DNA of 64,000 nt from Clostridia bacterium (GTDB lineage Bacteria; Bacillota; Clostridia; Christensenellales; Aristaeellaceae), in contig JAFZOG010000031.1 of assembly GCA_017550745.1 (NCBI GenBank), forward strand, positions 59,080 to 123,079. Direction: 5' to 3'. Under the pieces are notes generated by a model that worked only from the letters and a program-made list of their open reading frames with translations, searched no databases and was not told the DNA's origin. A program made the translations under genes and the position numbers. This document shows, one piece after another, positions 8,895 through 15,808 of the stretch (within the stretch, counting starts at the first letter, position 1; each line of letters begins with the position of its first letter).

Positions 8895-9086
8895 TTACCA
8901 GCACTCGTTTTTCATGCTGCCGTCCCGGTAGGTTTCCTCATAGGGGGCCGCGGATGCTTCCTCTGTCCTGTCCGCCCAGTCCCGTTCTTTCTCCGCGGCG
9001 CTTTTCATATCGGATACAGGCTTTCCGGCGGGCCTTTTCCCCGCGGTTGTTTTCTGCGGCGCGGCTTCTTCCTTCTCCTTTGGCAT
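8895..9086 (-). CDS. small charged hypothetical protein
   Basis: A 63-residue hydrophilic protein rich in Lys, Glu and Ala (MPKEKEEAAPQK...), ending in NECW. It begins six bases after the cysK stop, and the GGGGAGTGA that includes that stop could serve as its ribosome binding site, so it is probably translationally coupled. A strong terminator follows directly. I do not recognise a family; low complexity means it could be a chance ORF, but spacing and terminator support a real gene. Confidence 0.5.
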   Translation of the reverse strand: MPKEKEEAAPQKTTAGKRPAGKPVSDMKSAAEKERDWADRTEEASAAPYEETYRDGSMKNECW

Positions 9087-9092
9087 CGTCGC

Positions 9093-10022
9093 TCACTCCC
9101 CGAAGAGCTGGGTGGAAAAATAGCGCTCAGCGGTGTCCGGCAGCACGGTGACAACGGTTTTCCCCGGCCCCAGCTTTTTGGCCAGCTTCAGGGCCGCGGC
9201 CACGTTGGTGCCGCTGGAAATGCCGCACATCAGCCCTTCTTCCCGCGCCAGGCGGCGGGCGGTTTCCAGGGCTTCGGCGTCGGTGGTCACGCAGATCGCG
9301 TCGTAAATATCCCGGTTCAGGATGGGCGGGATAATGCCGTCGCCGATGCCCATCTGGATGTGGGTGCCGATGGTGCCGCCGGCTAATATGGCGGCGTTTT
9401 CCGGTTCCACAGCCCAAATTTCGATGCCGGGATTCTTTTCTTTCAGCACTTCACCGATGCCCGTCAGGGTGCCGCCGGTGCCGATGCCGCTGCAATAGCC
9501 GTGAATCGGGCCGTTGACCTGGCTCAAAATCTCCTGCGCCGTGTAATTGCGCTGCGCCAAAGTATTGTTGGGGTTCTCAAACTGCTGGGGAACAAACACC
9601 TTGGGGTTCTTTTTCTTCATGCTCAGCGCGGCCTGCAGGCATTCCTCGATGCACTTGCCGATGTCCCCCGCGTCGTGAATCAGCTTCACGTCCGCCCCGT
9701 AATGGCGCACCAGCTTGCGCCTCTCTTCGCTCACGGAGTCCGGCATGATGATAATCGTGCGATAGCCCCGCACCGCGCCGACCAGCGCCAGGCCGATGCC
9801 CTGATTGCCGCTGGTGGGCTCTACGATGATGGAATCTTTGTCGATCAGCCCTTCCTTTTCCGCCTGGTTGATCATATTCAGGGCTGTGCGGGTCTTGATG
9901 GAGCCGCCAACATTCAGCGCTTCCACCTTCACGAGCACCTCCGCGCTGCCTGCTTCCGGCAGGCGGTTCAGCCGAACCATGGGCGTGCCTCCCACAGCGT
10001 CCAAAATGCTGTCGTAAACCAA
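9093..10022 (-). CDS. cysK: cysteine synthase (O-acetylserine sulfhydrylase)
   Basis: A 309-residue PLP enzyme that makes cysteine from O-acetylserine and sulfide. The PLP lysine is K43 in GGSIKTR, the substrate loop is TSGNQG (70-75; many CysK have TSGNTG), the phosphate loop is GTGGT (181-185), and CGISSGTN is conserved. The TTG at 10022 has GAGGAGG eight bases upstream and gives the normal N-terminus (YDSILDAVGGTP); an upstream extension to 10139 would overlap the regulator gene and is not conserved. It lies 64 bp after an HTH gene. Confidence 0.92.
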   Translation of the reverse strand: MVYDSILDAVGGTPMVRLNRLPEAGSAEVLVKVEALNVGGSIKTRTALNMINQAEKEGLIDKDSIIVEPTSGNQGIGLALVGAVRGYRTIIIMPDSVSEERRKLVRHYGADVKLIHDAGDIGKCIEECLQAALSMKKKNPKVFVPQQFENPNNTLAQRNYTAQEILSQVNGPIHGYCSGIGTGGTLTGIGEVLKEKNPGIEIWAVEPENAAILAGGTIGTHIQMGIGDGIIPPILNRDIYDAICVTTDAEALETARRLAREEGLMCGISSGTNVAAALKLAKKLGPGKTVVTVLPDTAERYFSTQLFGE

Positions 10023-10086
10023 ATGACAATCCTCCTCACGCAAAGTAGCGGCCCTTATTATAACAGCCCTGCCTTCCGGTGTCAAT

Positions 10087-10449
10087 TCAGTTTTTCTGCC
10101 CCCATTGTACAGGAAAAACCGCCTCCGGACAAGGGGCATATCCAGCCCGGTTTCTGCCGCGGCAATTCAGCGAAGGCGCGTAAAACAGAACCAAAACATG
10201 AAAGACCTCCTGGTCCTCATACACCAGGAGGTCTTCCATGGACACCCGCAAAAGCCGGGCCAGGGCCAGCAGGTTGTCCACCGTGGGCAGGCACTCGCCG
10301 TGCTGCCACTTGTAAATGGCCTGCGGGTACTCAAACCCGAAATAGGTTTGCAGGTCCCGCACGGTCAGCCCGGCCTGGCGCCGGTGCCGCTCAATGCTGC
10401 GGCCCGTGCCAGCCAGGTCGATGACCGGAAACGCGGTCTGTGTATTCAT
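10087..10449 (-). CDS. XRE-family HTH transcriptional regulator
   Basis: A 120-residue protein with an N-terminal Cro/C1-type HTH at about residues 15-75: GRSIERHRRQAGLTVRDLQ, then FEYPQAIYKWQHGECLP as the recognition region, then DNLLALARLLRVSMEDLLV. The C-terminal 45 residues are low in structure. The pattern IDLAGTGRSI...YKWQ...LPTVDNL is common in clostridial stand-alone regulators. It is the first gene of the cysK transcript and may regulate itself or cysK. Confidence 0.8.
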   Translation of the reverse strand: MNTQTAFPVIDLAGTGRSIERHRRQAGLTVRDLQTYFGFEYPQAIYKWQHGECLPTVDNLLALARLLRVSMEDLLVYEDQEVFHVLVLFYAPSLNCRGRNRAGYAPCPEAVFPVQWGQKN

Positions 10450-10663
10450 CGAACCATCCTTTCTCGCACACGCATCCTTTTCTCAAGTCGGGACACAAAA
10501 TGCGTCCTCTGGGGATAGTATACAGCAGGAACAGAATGAAAATTGAAAAGTCATTCCGAATATCAAGACGGTTCATGCAAGCGGTGAAACAGGTGTAATT
10601 ATATTAAAAGGCAGCCGCTTTGTCAATCCGTTTTGTCCAAATATGGATTAAACTGCTGGTTGA

Positions 10664-10693
10664 ATGACAAAGGGCCTTTCTTTATGCTATCCT
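10664..10693 (+). promoter_or_regulatory. promoter box copy 1 (GGTTGAATGACAAA / TATCCT)
   Basis: ATGACA, an 18-bp spacer and TATCCT. The -35 side lies in a 14-base block, GGTTGAATGACAAA, that recurs identically before the two noncoding segments downstream. It lies 37 bp before the small basic-protein gene. The stretch 10450-10657 before it holds only the HTH leader and A/T-rich sequence. Confidence 0.55.
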
Positions 10694-10729
10694 ATTTCAC
10701 GGAGAAACATGAAAAGGAGTGAAGGAGAA

Positions 10730-10966
10730 ATGACCCGCATGATTCCCTACGGCAAGATGTCGAAAAGAGAAAAGAAGGCTTACAATGAAAAGCGCCGCGT
10801 CGTCTGGGGGTTCAGCCCGGTGACGCGAAAAAAGGGAAACGCGAAAGCGTACAGCCGGAAAAAGGCGCGGAAATGGGAGGATGGCATCCCGTTGACCGCG
10901 CTTTTTCTTATTGTTTATCCTGCCGAAAATGTTTTCCGGCCTGCTGTAAAGGATCATCCGGCCTGA
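10730..10966 (+). CDS. small basic hypothetical protein
   Basis: A 78-residue, strongly basic protein (MTRMIPYGKMSKREKKAY..., FSPVTRKKGNAKAYSRKKAR). The start has GAAGGAGAAA directly upstream. Small proteins with a similar core (GK-SK...NPVTRK...KAYxRKKARxW) occur in clostridia, without known function; that is from memory. The Lys/Arg content suits nucleic acid binding. A terminator hairpin lies inside its 3' part, so the transcript may end before the stop codon. Confidence 0.6.
   Translation: MTRMIPYGKMSKREKKAYNEKRRVVWGFSPVTRKKGNAKAYSRKKARKWEDGIPLTALFLIVYPAENVFRPAVKDHPA
10865..10906 (+). terminator. terminator-like hairpin inside a coding 3' end
   Basis: GCGCGG (10865-10870) pairs with CCGCGC (10896-10901), with an inner GGGA/TCCC pairing, followed by TTTTTC. 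It falls about 60 bases before the stop codon of the small basic-protein gene. Confidence 0.65.
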
Positions 10967-10984
10967 TTTCAAACCACCGGTTGA

Positions 10985-11013
10985 ATGACAAAGGCGTATC
11001 CCTGTGCTATCCT
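10985..11013 (+). promoter_or_regulatory. promoter box copy 2, before noncoding segment A
   Basis: GGTTGAATGACAAA then TGCTATCCT; ATGACA to TATCCT spacing is 17 bp. An imperfect inverted repeat (TTCAAACC-acc-GGTTGAA) covers the upstream edge. Predicted transcription start is near 11020. Confidence 0.55.
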
Positions 11014-11545
11014 ATGGCCATCGGCAGGGGAAACCCCCTGATCGAAGAAGTCCGGCAGAAAAACCGACTTCGGGCATGCACCTCCGTCGGCAGGAGATCA
11101 GGCGCACACAGCAGCGCTGTCAGGCGGCAATCAGGAACCGGCAAGCCCATGTCTTCCGATTCCGGGCCGTGAGGCACCCATCACCCATAGTCAACCGTTC
11201 CGTCCGGGAGGTGGAACACGATGGCGGGTGTCGGCAGCAAACGACGATCTTAGCTGAATTGCACTTTTGATGATTTTATCATCGCGTCTGTCTGCTTCAA
11301 TTGCATGTCATGGACGCCCGCCACGGCCGGCGTGCCGACCGGGGAAACCGGGAAAGCAAAACGCAAATCGACTGGCTGAACCGAGCGCGGTAACGGAATG
11401 GGAACGCCCGGCAGCAGCGGCACAGGACGCAAACAGGCGAAGCGCGGCTTGGTTTACAAGGCCCCCGGAACGCCATTTCTGCCAGCTTTCCTGTGGAAAC
11501 AGGGAAAGGGAGCATCGCCTCCCCCCCCTTCCACAGGAGAGAAAA
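11014..11545 (+). ncRNA. putative long structured RNA, copy A
   Basis: About 530 bases with no credible gene and with several stems. It shares, in the same order, a set of motifs with copy B: CAGGGGAAACCCCCTGATC; a GAAGTCCGG/CCGACTTC hairpin (11047-11071); GGCGCACACAGCAGCGCT (11101-11118); GGCCGTGAGGC; CCATAGTCAACCGTTCCG (11185-11202); GCGTCTGT (11284-11291); GGACGCCCGCCACGGCCGG (11312-11330); and GGTAACGGAATGGGAACG. A 10-bp perfect stem, TCCTGTGGAA (11489-11498) with TTCCACAGGA (11529-11538), closes it. No T-run follows, so the 3' end may be processed. The shared order with changed spacers is what a structured RNA would show. No known class was recognised. Confidence 0.5.
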
Positions 11546-11563
11546 AATTCAACCACGGGTTGA

Positions 11564-11592
11564 ATGACAAACCGGAAAAACCGTGGTATCCT
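11564..11592 (+). promoter_or_regulatory. promoter box copy 3, before noncoding segment B
   Basis: GGTTGAATGACAAA then GGTATCCT, spacing 17 bp. ATTCAACC-acg-GGTTGAAT (11548-11566) is a perfect inverted repeat overlapping the box and a possible operator. Confidence 0.55.
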
Positions 11593-12145
11593 GAGCGCAT
11601 GATCAGGGAAACCCCCGATCCAGAGCACCTTGACAACTGAACAGCTATCAGGAAAAGCGATCAGCAGGAAAGCAAACACTTTCCTGTTTATGAAGCCAAG
11701 CCAGAGAACCGGCTTCAGATGAACAAAGGTATTCCCTGTGGGTATAGGCGCACACAGCAGCGCTTGTCAGTATCGCTTAAAACGAAGGAATTTGCAACCA
11801 GGGGCAAGAAAACCCCAGGCCGTGAAGCGCTCGTTTCCCCACGACCATAACCGTTCCGAAAGGAGGCGCGGTCACCGGTGGGTTAGACTGACAGGTCAAT
11901 CTATTTTTCAATAACGATAAAGATAAACAACAGCGTCTGTAAGCAGTGCCCATATTTTTGACCGGCGTTCATCAGGGCGTCCGTCACGACCGGCGTGAAA
12001 AGCGCGGCGGCGGAACAGCGGAAGAACAAGCTCCATGGCCTGACCGGAAGGTACGGAACGGGAACGGAAGGCAGGCGCGTGAAAGACGCAGCATGGGGCG
12101 AGGGACGCCAAAGAACCAATGCGGCGCGGATCATTCTCTGGTATG
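11593..12145 (+). ncRNA. putative long structured RNA, copy B
   Basis: A second copy of the copy A layout: CAGGGAAACCCCCGATC; a perfect 7-bp hairpin TGAAGCC/GGCTTCA (11691-11717); GGCGCACACAGCAGCGCT (11747-11764); GGCCGTGAAGC; GACCATAACCGTTCCG (11843-11858); GCGTCTGT (11933-11940); GGGCGTCCGTCACGACCGG (11975-11993); and GGTACGGAACGGGAACG (12050-12066). Relative to A it has an insertion of about 70 bases containing a perfect 8-bp stem CAGGAAAG/CTTTCCTG (11665-11686). No terminator separates it from the DUF2828 gene 390 bases downstream, so it could be a separate RNA or a very long leader. Confidence 0.5.
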
Positions 12146-12147
12146 AG

Positions 12148-12196
12148 AGGGATTAGGGATTACGGAAACTGACCCTACCCCTAATCCCTAATCCCT
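12148..12196. repeat. GGGATTA heptad inverted repeat
   Basis: AGGGATTAGGGATTA and its exact complement TAATCCCTAATCCCT form a 15-bp perfect stem with a 19-base loop. The same heptads in inverted orientation occur at 61822-61922, and a degenerate half near 34787. Confidence 0.8.
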
Positions 12197-12533
12197 GAAA
12201 TCCCCGAAACGGGGAGGACACAGGAACAGTCATCAAGGAAGGAACGCGGGGGCGATGACGGCCCCCGGCAGGAAAACGGCGAACGGTACGGGCGGCTGAA
12301 ATGCCCCCGGCGTCCGGCGCGGCCTCATAGCACAGGCGGCGCGGCCCTTCCTGCCCCGGCTTTCGGATACGGCGAAAAGGCCGAAAGCGCGGTGGTTCCG
12401 GCGCTGCAGGAACGCCCCCGCAGGGCAGTCCGGGGAGGATGGAGAGAGGATCGATTGTATCCCCAGATGGCGGACCTTATGTCCTCGCGGCGGCTGAAAT
12501 GTCGTCAGCAAGGAGGAAAGGAGGAAAAACGAT
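12197..12533 (+). other. structured leader before DUF2828 gene
   Basis: No gene is visible. Several short GC-rich pairings occur: TCCCCG-aaa-CGGGGA, GGGGGC-gatgac-GGCCCCC, GGCGCGGCC with GGCGGCGCGGCC, and GGCTTTCG with CCGAAAGC. GGCGGCTGAAATG occurs twice (near 12291 and 12490). It ends with two overlapping Shine-Dalgarno sites (AAGGAGGAAAGGAGG) before the ATG. Confidence 0.5.
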
Positions 12534-14033
12534 ATGAGCTATCTTGAAAGCTTGAAAACTGAGGCGAACTACACCCGCACCCTGAACGGCGCGAAAACCC
12601 ACGGCAGCACCGGCGACGCCTGCCTGGACTTCTTCGCCGTGGCGGGCGGCATGCGCTACCGCCGGCGGAACGACCAGATCAATCTGTTCGACCGGGCGTA
12701 CATCGAGACCCCGGAGCTGGCGGCGAAGCTGCTGTTTCACCTGCGGGACATCCGCGGCGGCATGGGCGAAAGGACGCTGTTCCGCACCCTGTTTCGCCAC
12801 GTGGCCTTTGCCTGGCCCGAAACCGCGAAAAAGAATGTCAAGTACATCGCGGAGTTTGGCCGCTGGGACGACCTGCTGTGCCTGCTGGGCACCCCCGCCG
12901 AGGAAGAGGCGGTCCGGGTGATCAAGCTGCAGCTGGCCGACGACATGGCCGCGCTGAAGAAGCGTGTGCTGGGCGACGAGGAAGCGCACATTTCCCTGCT
13001 GACGAAATGGCTGCCTTCGGACAACACGTCCAGCCCCAAGACCTGTTCCATCGCCAGGAAGCTGATGAAAGCCCTGGGCATGGACAGCCAGGAATACCGC
13101 GCCATGCTGACCGGCCTCCGCGCGCGTATTGGTCTGGTGGAACGGAGTCTTACCAGGAAGCAGCCCGAAAAGGTAAACTATGAAGCCGTGCCCGCCCAGG
13201 CCATGCTGAAATACCGCTGCGCCTTCGCCGGCAAAGACGGCGGACGGTTCAGCAGCTTCCTGGGGGAAGTAAAAAACGGGAAGAAGCGCATCCACACGGA
13301 CACGCTGTTCCCCTATGAAGTGCTGCGGCCCTTCTTCAACGGCGGCTTCTGGAGCGTCACCGACCCCAAGGGCATGGCCGCACTAGAACAGCTGTGGAAC
13401 CATCTGCCCGGCGAGATCGGAAGCGCAAACGCCATCAGCGTGGTGGATACGTCCGGGTCCATGTACTGCTCCTGCGGCCCGCTGAAGCCCGCGCTCATTT
13501 CCCAGGCCATGGGCCTGTACTGCGCCGAGCGGTGTGAAGGTGTATTCCACAACCACCTGATCACCTTCGAGAGCACGCCCCATCTGGTGGAAATCAAGGG
13601 CAGCACCCTGCGGGACAAGCTGCGCTACATCGGCTCCCTGCCCTGGGGCGGCAGCACCAACCTGGAAGGCGTGTTCGACCTGATCCTGCGCACGGCGTTA
13701 AACGCCCGCGCGAAGCAGGAGGAAATGCCCGCTGTGGTCTATATCTTCTCCGATATGGAGTTCAACCAGGCTGTGCGCGATCCCAACAAGACCGTGTATG
13801 AAGCCTGCAAGGAGAAGTTTGAGGCACACGGCTACCGGATGCCGGCCGTGGTGTTCCACAACGTGAACAGCTGGCAGATGCAGGCCCCCGTCACCGCCCA
13901 CACGAAGGGCACGGCCCTGCAGAGCGGCGCGAGCACCCACGCCCTCAAAGAAAAGTTTGACGGCAACATCACCCCCATGGACCACATGCTGCGGGTGCTG
14001 AACGGAGAAAGATACAGCATGATCCATGCCTGA
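12534..14033 (+). CDS. DUF2828 / TROVE-like vWA protein (Ro60-like)
   Basis: A 499-residue protein with a helical-repeat N-terminal half (about 1-290) and a von Willebrand A domain (about 300-490). The N-terminus has the DUF2828 pattern: NGAKTHGSTGDACLDFF, LLFHLRDIRGGMGER (67-80), AEFGRWDDLL (106-115). The vWA MIDAS is intact: DTSGS at 305-309, T375 in GGSTN, D407 in FSDMEF. DUF2828 proteins share the HEAT-plus-vWA plan of TROVE/Ro60 proteins, which bind misfolded RNAs and Y RNAs; that kinship is from family knowledge, and RNA binding here is inferred. It is downstream of two duplicated noncoding segments and followed by a strong terminator. Confidence 0.85.
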   Translation: MSYLESLKTEANYTRTLNGAKTHGSTGDACLDFFAVAGGMRYRRRNDQINLFDRAYIETPELAAKLLFHLRDIRGGMGERTLFRTLFRHVAFAWPETAKKNVKYIAEFGRWDDLLCLLGTPAEEEAVRVIKLQLADDMAALKKRVLGDEEAHISLLTKWLPSDNTSSPKTCSIARKLMKALGMDSQEYRAMLTGLRARIGLVERSLTRKQPEKVNYEAVPAQAMLKYRCAFAGKDGGRFSSFLGEVKNGKKRIHTDTLFPYEVLRPFFNGGFWSVTDPKGMAALEQLWNHLPGEIGSANAISVVDTSGSMYCSCGPLKPALISQAMGLYCAERCEGVFHNHLITFESTPHLVEIKGSTLRDKLRYIGSLPWGGSTNLEGVFDLILRTALNARAKQEEMPAVVYIFSDMEFNQAVRDPNKTVYEACKEKFEAHGYRMPAVVFHNVNSWQMQAPVTAHTKGTALQSGASTHALKEKFDGNITPMDHMLRVLNGERYSMIHA

Positions 14034-14049
14034 CCCTTCCCTGCCGACC

Positions 14050-14080
14050 AGACTTCCCACTGATGGGGAGGTCTTTTTTT
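14050..14080 (+). terminator. intrinsic terminator of the DUF2828 gene
   Basis: AGACTTCCC pairs with GGGGAGGTCT (one G-U) over a short loop, followed by seven Ts. Confidence 0.9.
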
Positions 14081-14128
14081 GTTAGGACGGATATGCGCAT
14101 CCCAAACTGTCTGCCTGAACGGCTGCCT

Positions 14129-14878
14129 CTATACAAACAGATCGATGGCTGTGTTTTCTTTCCCTTTTTTGGACAGGCTTTCCACGCCGACATATCTGAA
14201 CCGGCCGAATCCGCGCACGGAGATCACGTCGTTTGGCTTCGGGGTGTATCCGGGGCTTTCGCAGAGCCTGCCGGACACGAAGATTTTTCCGGCGGGAAAC
14301 AGGGCCTGGGCGTCCCCCCGGCTCATTTTATATACGTGCGCCACCAGCGCGTCCACCCGCTGGGAGGCGACCTGCACCAGCATCCGCTTTGTTTCATACA
14401 GCGCGCCTTCCGGCAGCTCCGCCATCAGCGCGCAGGACAGGGAGGTGTGCCGCGCCTGGACAAAATGCTCCATAATATAGGGGGCAGCGCGCTCCTCGCA
14501 GAACAAATACGCGCTTTCCTTCCGCACCGCGATGTCGCCCAGCAGTTCCCGCTCCATGCCCAGCGCCATGAGGGCGCCCAGGTAATCCCGGTGGGTCAGG
14601 GGCTCTGCGAACTTCGCGCTCAAAGGGGCGATGCGCAGGATGGCGATGGGAAAAGGCTGCTCGTAGCCGCACAAAGCCTCGCTGCCGAAACGCAGCATCT
14701 GCCGTTCGCATCCTTCCGCCCCGCCGAACAGCGTCCAGGGCACAGGCGGCAGGGAGGGCAGCAGCGCCATGAAATCAGACCGTCCCGCCAGATCCAGAAA
14801 ATGGGTAAAGCAATAGGTGCCCTGGCTGTAGCTGCGGTTGGCCAGCTCCGTCAGCCGTTTTTTGAATGCGTCTTCCAC
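14129..14878 (-). CDS. ylmH: YlmH-type S4 RNA-binding protein
   Basis: A 249-residue protein with the YlmH layout: an N-terminal alpha/beta region with HFLDLAGRSDF and LGFLGA-like motifs (YLGALMALGMERELLGDI), and a C-terminal S4 RNA-binding domain at about 178-242 (SQRVDALVAHVYKMSR, then VSGRLCESPGYTPKPNDVIS). Firmicute YlmH/RqcP2-like proteins bind the 50S subunit and act in ribosome quality control. The start is GTG, preceded by AAGGAGGGAGAG. It is a stand-alone gene, not in the usual ylm division cluster. Confidence 0.85.
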   Translation of the reverse strand: MEDAFKKRLTELANRSYSQGTYCFTHFLDLAGRSDFMALLPSLPPVPWTLFGGAEGCERQMLRFGSEALCGYEQPFPIAILRIAPLSAKFAEPLTHRDYLGALMALGMERELLGDIAVRKESAYLFCEERAAPYIMEHFVQARHTSLSCALMAELPEGALYETKRMLVQVASQRVDALVAHVYKMSRGDAQALFPAGKIFVSGRLCESPGYTPKPNDVISVRGFGRFRYVGVESLSKKGKENTAIDLFV

Positions 14879-14941
14879 GCCCTCTCCCTCCTTTTATTTC
14901 ATTATAACATTGCAGCGCAGCCGAAGCAACACGAACGCCTC

Positions 14942-14969
14942 TTGCGTTCCCAGGTTTTTATGCTACAAT
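14942..14969 (+). promoter_or_regulatory. promoter of the Nudix gene
   Basis: TTGCGT, 16-bp spacer, TACAAT preceded by TGC (extended -10), 29 bp before the Nudix ATG. Confidence 0.6.
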
Positions 14970-14997
14970 GGTCATTGCAGATAAGGAGGGCGGGAAG

Positions 14998-15726
14998 ATG
15001 GAAATTTGGGATTTATACGATGAAAACAGGAACCTGACCGGAGAAACCGCGGTGCGCGGAAACCGGGTGCCAAAGGGCCGGTATCACCTGGTGGTGGAAG
15101 CGCTGTTTATCAACAGCAAGGGAGAAACCCTTCTGCAGCGCCGCGCGAAGGACAAGGACCCCATGCCGGACATCTGGTCGGTGGTGGGCGGTTCCGCCGT
15201 GGCGGGAGAGGACAGCGCGGCGGCCTGCATCCGGGAAACAGAAGAGGAGATGGGCTTCACGCCCGATATGGCGCGGGGGCGGATCCTGTTTTCAGAGAGA
15301 AGGGAGCGCCCGGACCGGGGCTTTTTCCGGGATGTATGGCTCTTCCGCCAGGATGTGCCCATCGAAAGCATGCGCTGGCAGCCGGAGGAGGTGCAGGACG
15401 GCATGTGGATCCTGCCGGAAAAGATCGGCGCCGACCCGGCGCTTTGGCGGCAGCTGTGCGAACTGTATTTCTGGGAGAAGGTCTACCCTTACCTGTGCCT
15501 GGAAAGCATGCGCGTCCGCATCCCCAAAGGCGTATACCGGCATTACAAGGGCAACCGTTATGAGGTGCTGGATCTGGCGCTTCACTCCGAAACCCTGGAG
15601 CCCATGGTGATCTACCGCGCCCTGTACGGTCCGGGGGAAATCTGGACGCGGCCCGCCTCCATGTGGAGCGAGGCCGTCACCCTCCCCGACGGCAGCCAAA
15701 CGAAGCGCTTCGCTGCGGAAACGTAA
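14998..15726 (+). CDS. Nudix hydrolase fused to DUF1653
   Basis: A 242-residue two-domain protein. Residues about 1-165 are a Nudix hydrolase with a complete Nudix box (G65...E71...RETEEEMG, 79-86). Residues about 185-235 match DUF1653 (VPKG-like IPKGVYRHYKGNRYEVLDLA, ending ASMW). The N-terminus (WDLYDENRNLTG) resembles IPP isomerase-like Nudix proteins that cleave pyrophosphate-linked substrates. The substrate cannot be assigned. AAGGAGGG lies before the ATG at 14998; an earlier GTG at 14968 would overlap the promoter. Confidence 0.85.
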   Translation: MEIWDLYDENRNLTGETAVRGNRVPKGRYHLVVEALFINSKGETLLQRRAKDKDPMPDIWSVVGGSAVAGEDSAAACIRETEEEMGFTPDMARGRILFSERRERPDRGFFRDVWLFRQDVPIESMRWQPEEVQDGMWILPEKIGADPALWRQLCELYFWEKVYPYLCLESMRVRIPKGVYRHYKGNRYEVLDLALHSETLEPMVIYRALYGPGEIWTRPASMWSEAVTLPDGSQTKRFAAET

Positions 15727-15733
15727 AGCGCGC

Positions 15734-15762
15734 TTGATATTTCCCGGCAGGGGATGTATAAT
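15734..15762 (+). promoter_or_regulatory. promoter of the M42 peptidase gene
   Basis: TTGATA, 17-bp spacer, perfect TATAAT, 46 bp before the start codon. Confidence 0.75.
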
Positions 15763-15808
15763 AGGGCGAAACAAAGGGTACATGATCTGAAGGAGGAATG
15801 ATCCCGCT

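Noticed and set aside
10093-10139. Upstream start for cysK at 10139
   Set aside because: It would add 39 non-conserved residues and overlap the HTH gene; the TTG at 10022 has an excellent GAGGAGG site and the family N-terminus.
10873-11640. Several open frames of 60-100 codons across the noncoding pair
   Set aside because: They have Arg/Pro/Gly-rich, unrelated translations in different frames, no ribosome binding sites, and are not shared between copies A and B, whereas nucleotide motifs are.
11593-12145. Possible Y RNA or tRNA-like module inside copy B (GGTGGGTTAG... stretch)
   Set aside because: The short similarity to Y RNA stems is not matched on the opposite strand of a stem, and no T-arm (GGTTCGAATC) is present; not enough to name the class.
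12148-12196. CRISPR-like repeats
   Set aside because: Only heptads in inverted orientation, with no regular spacers and no cas genes.
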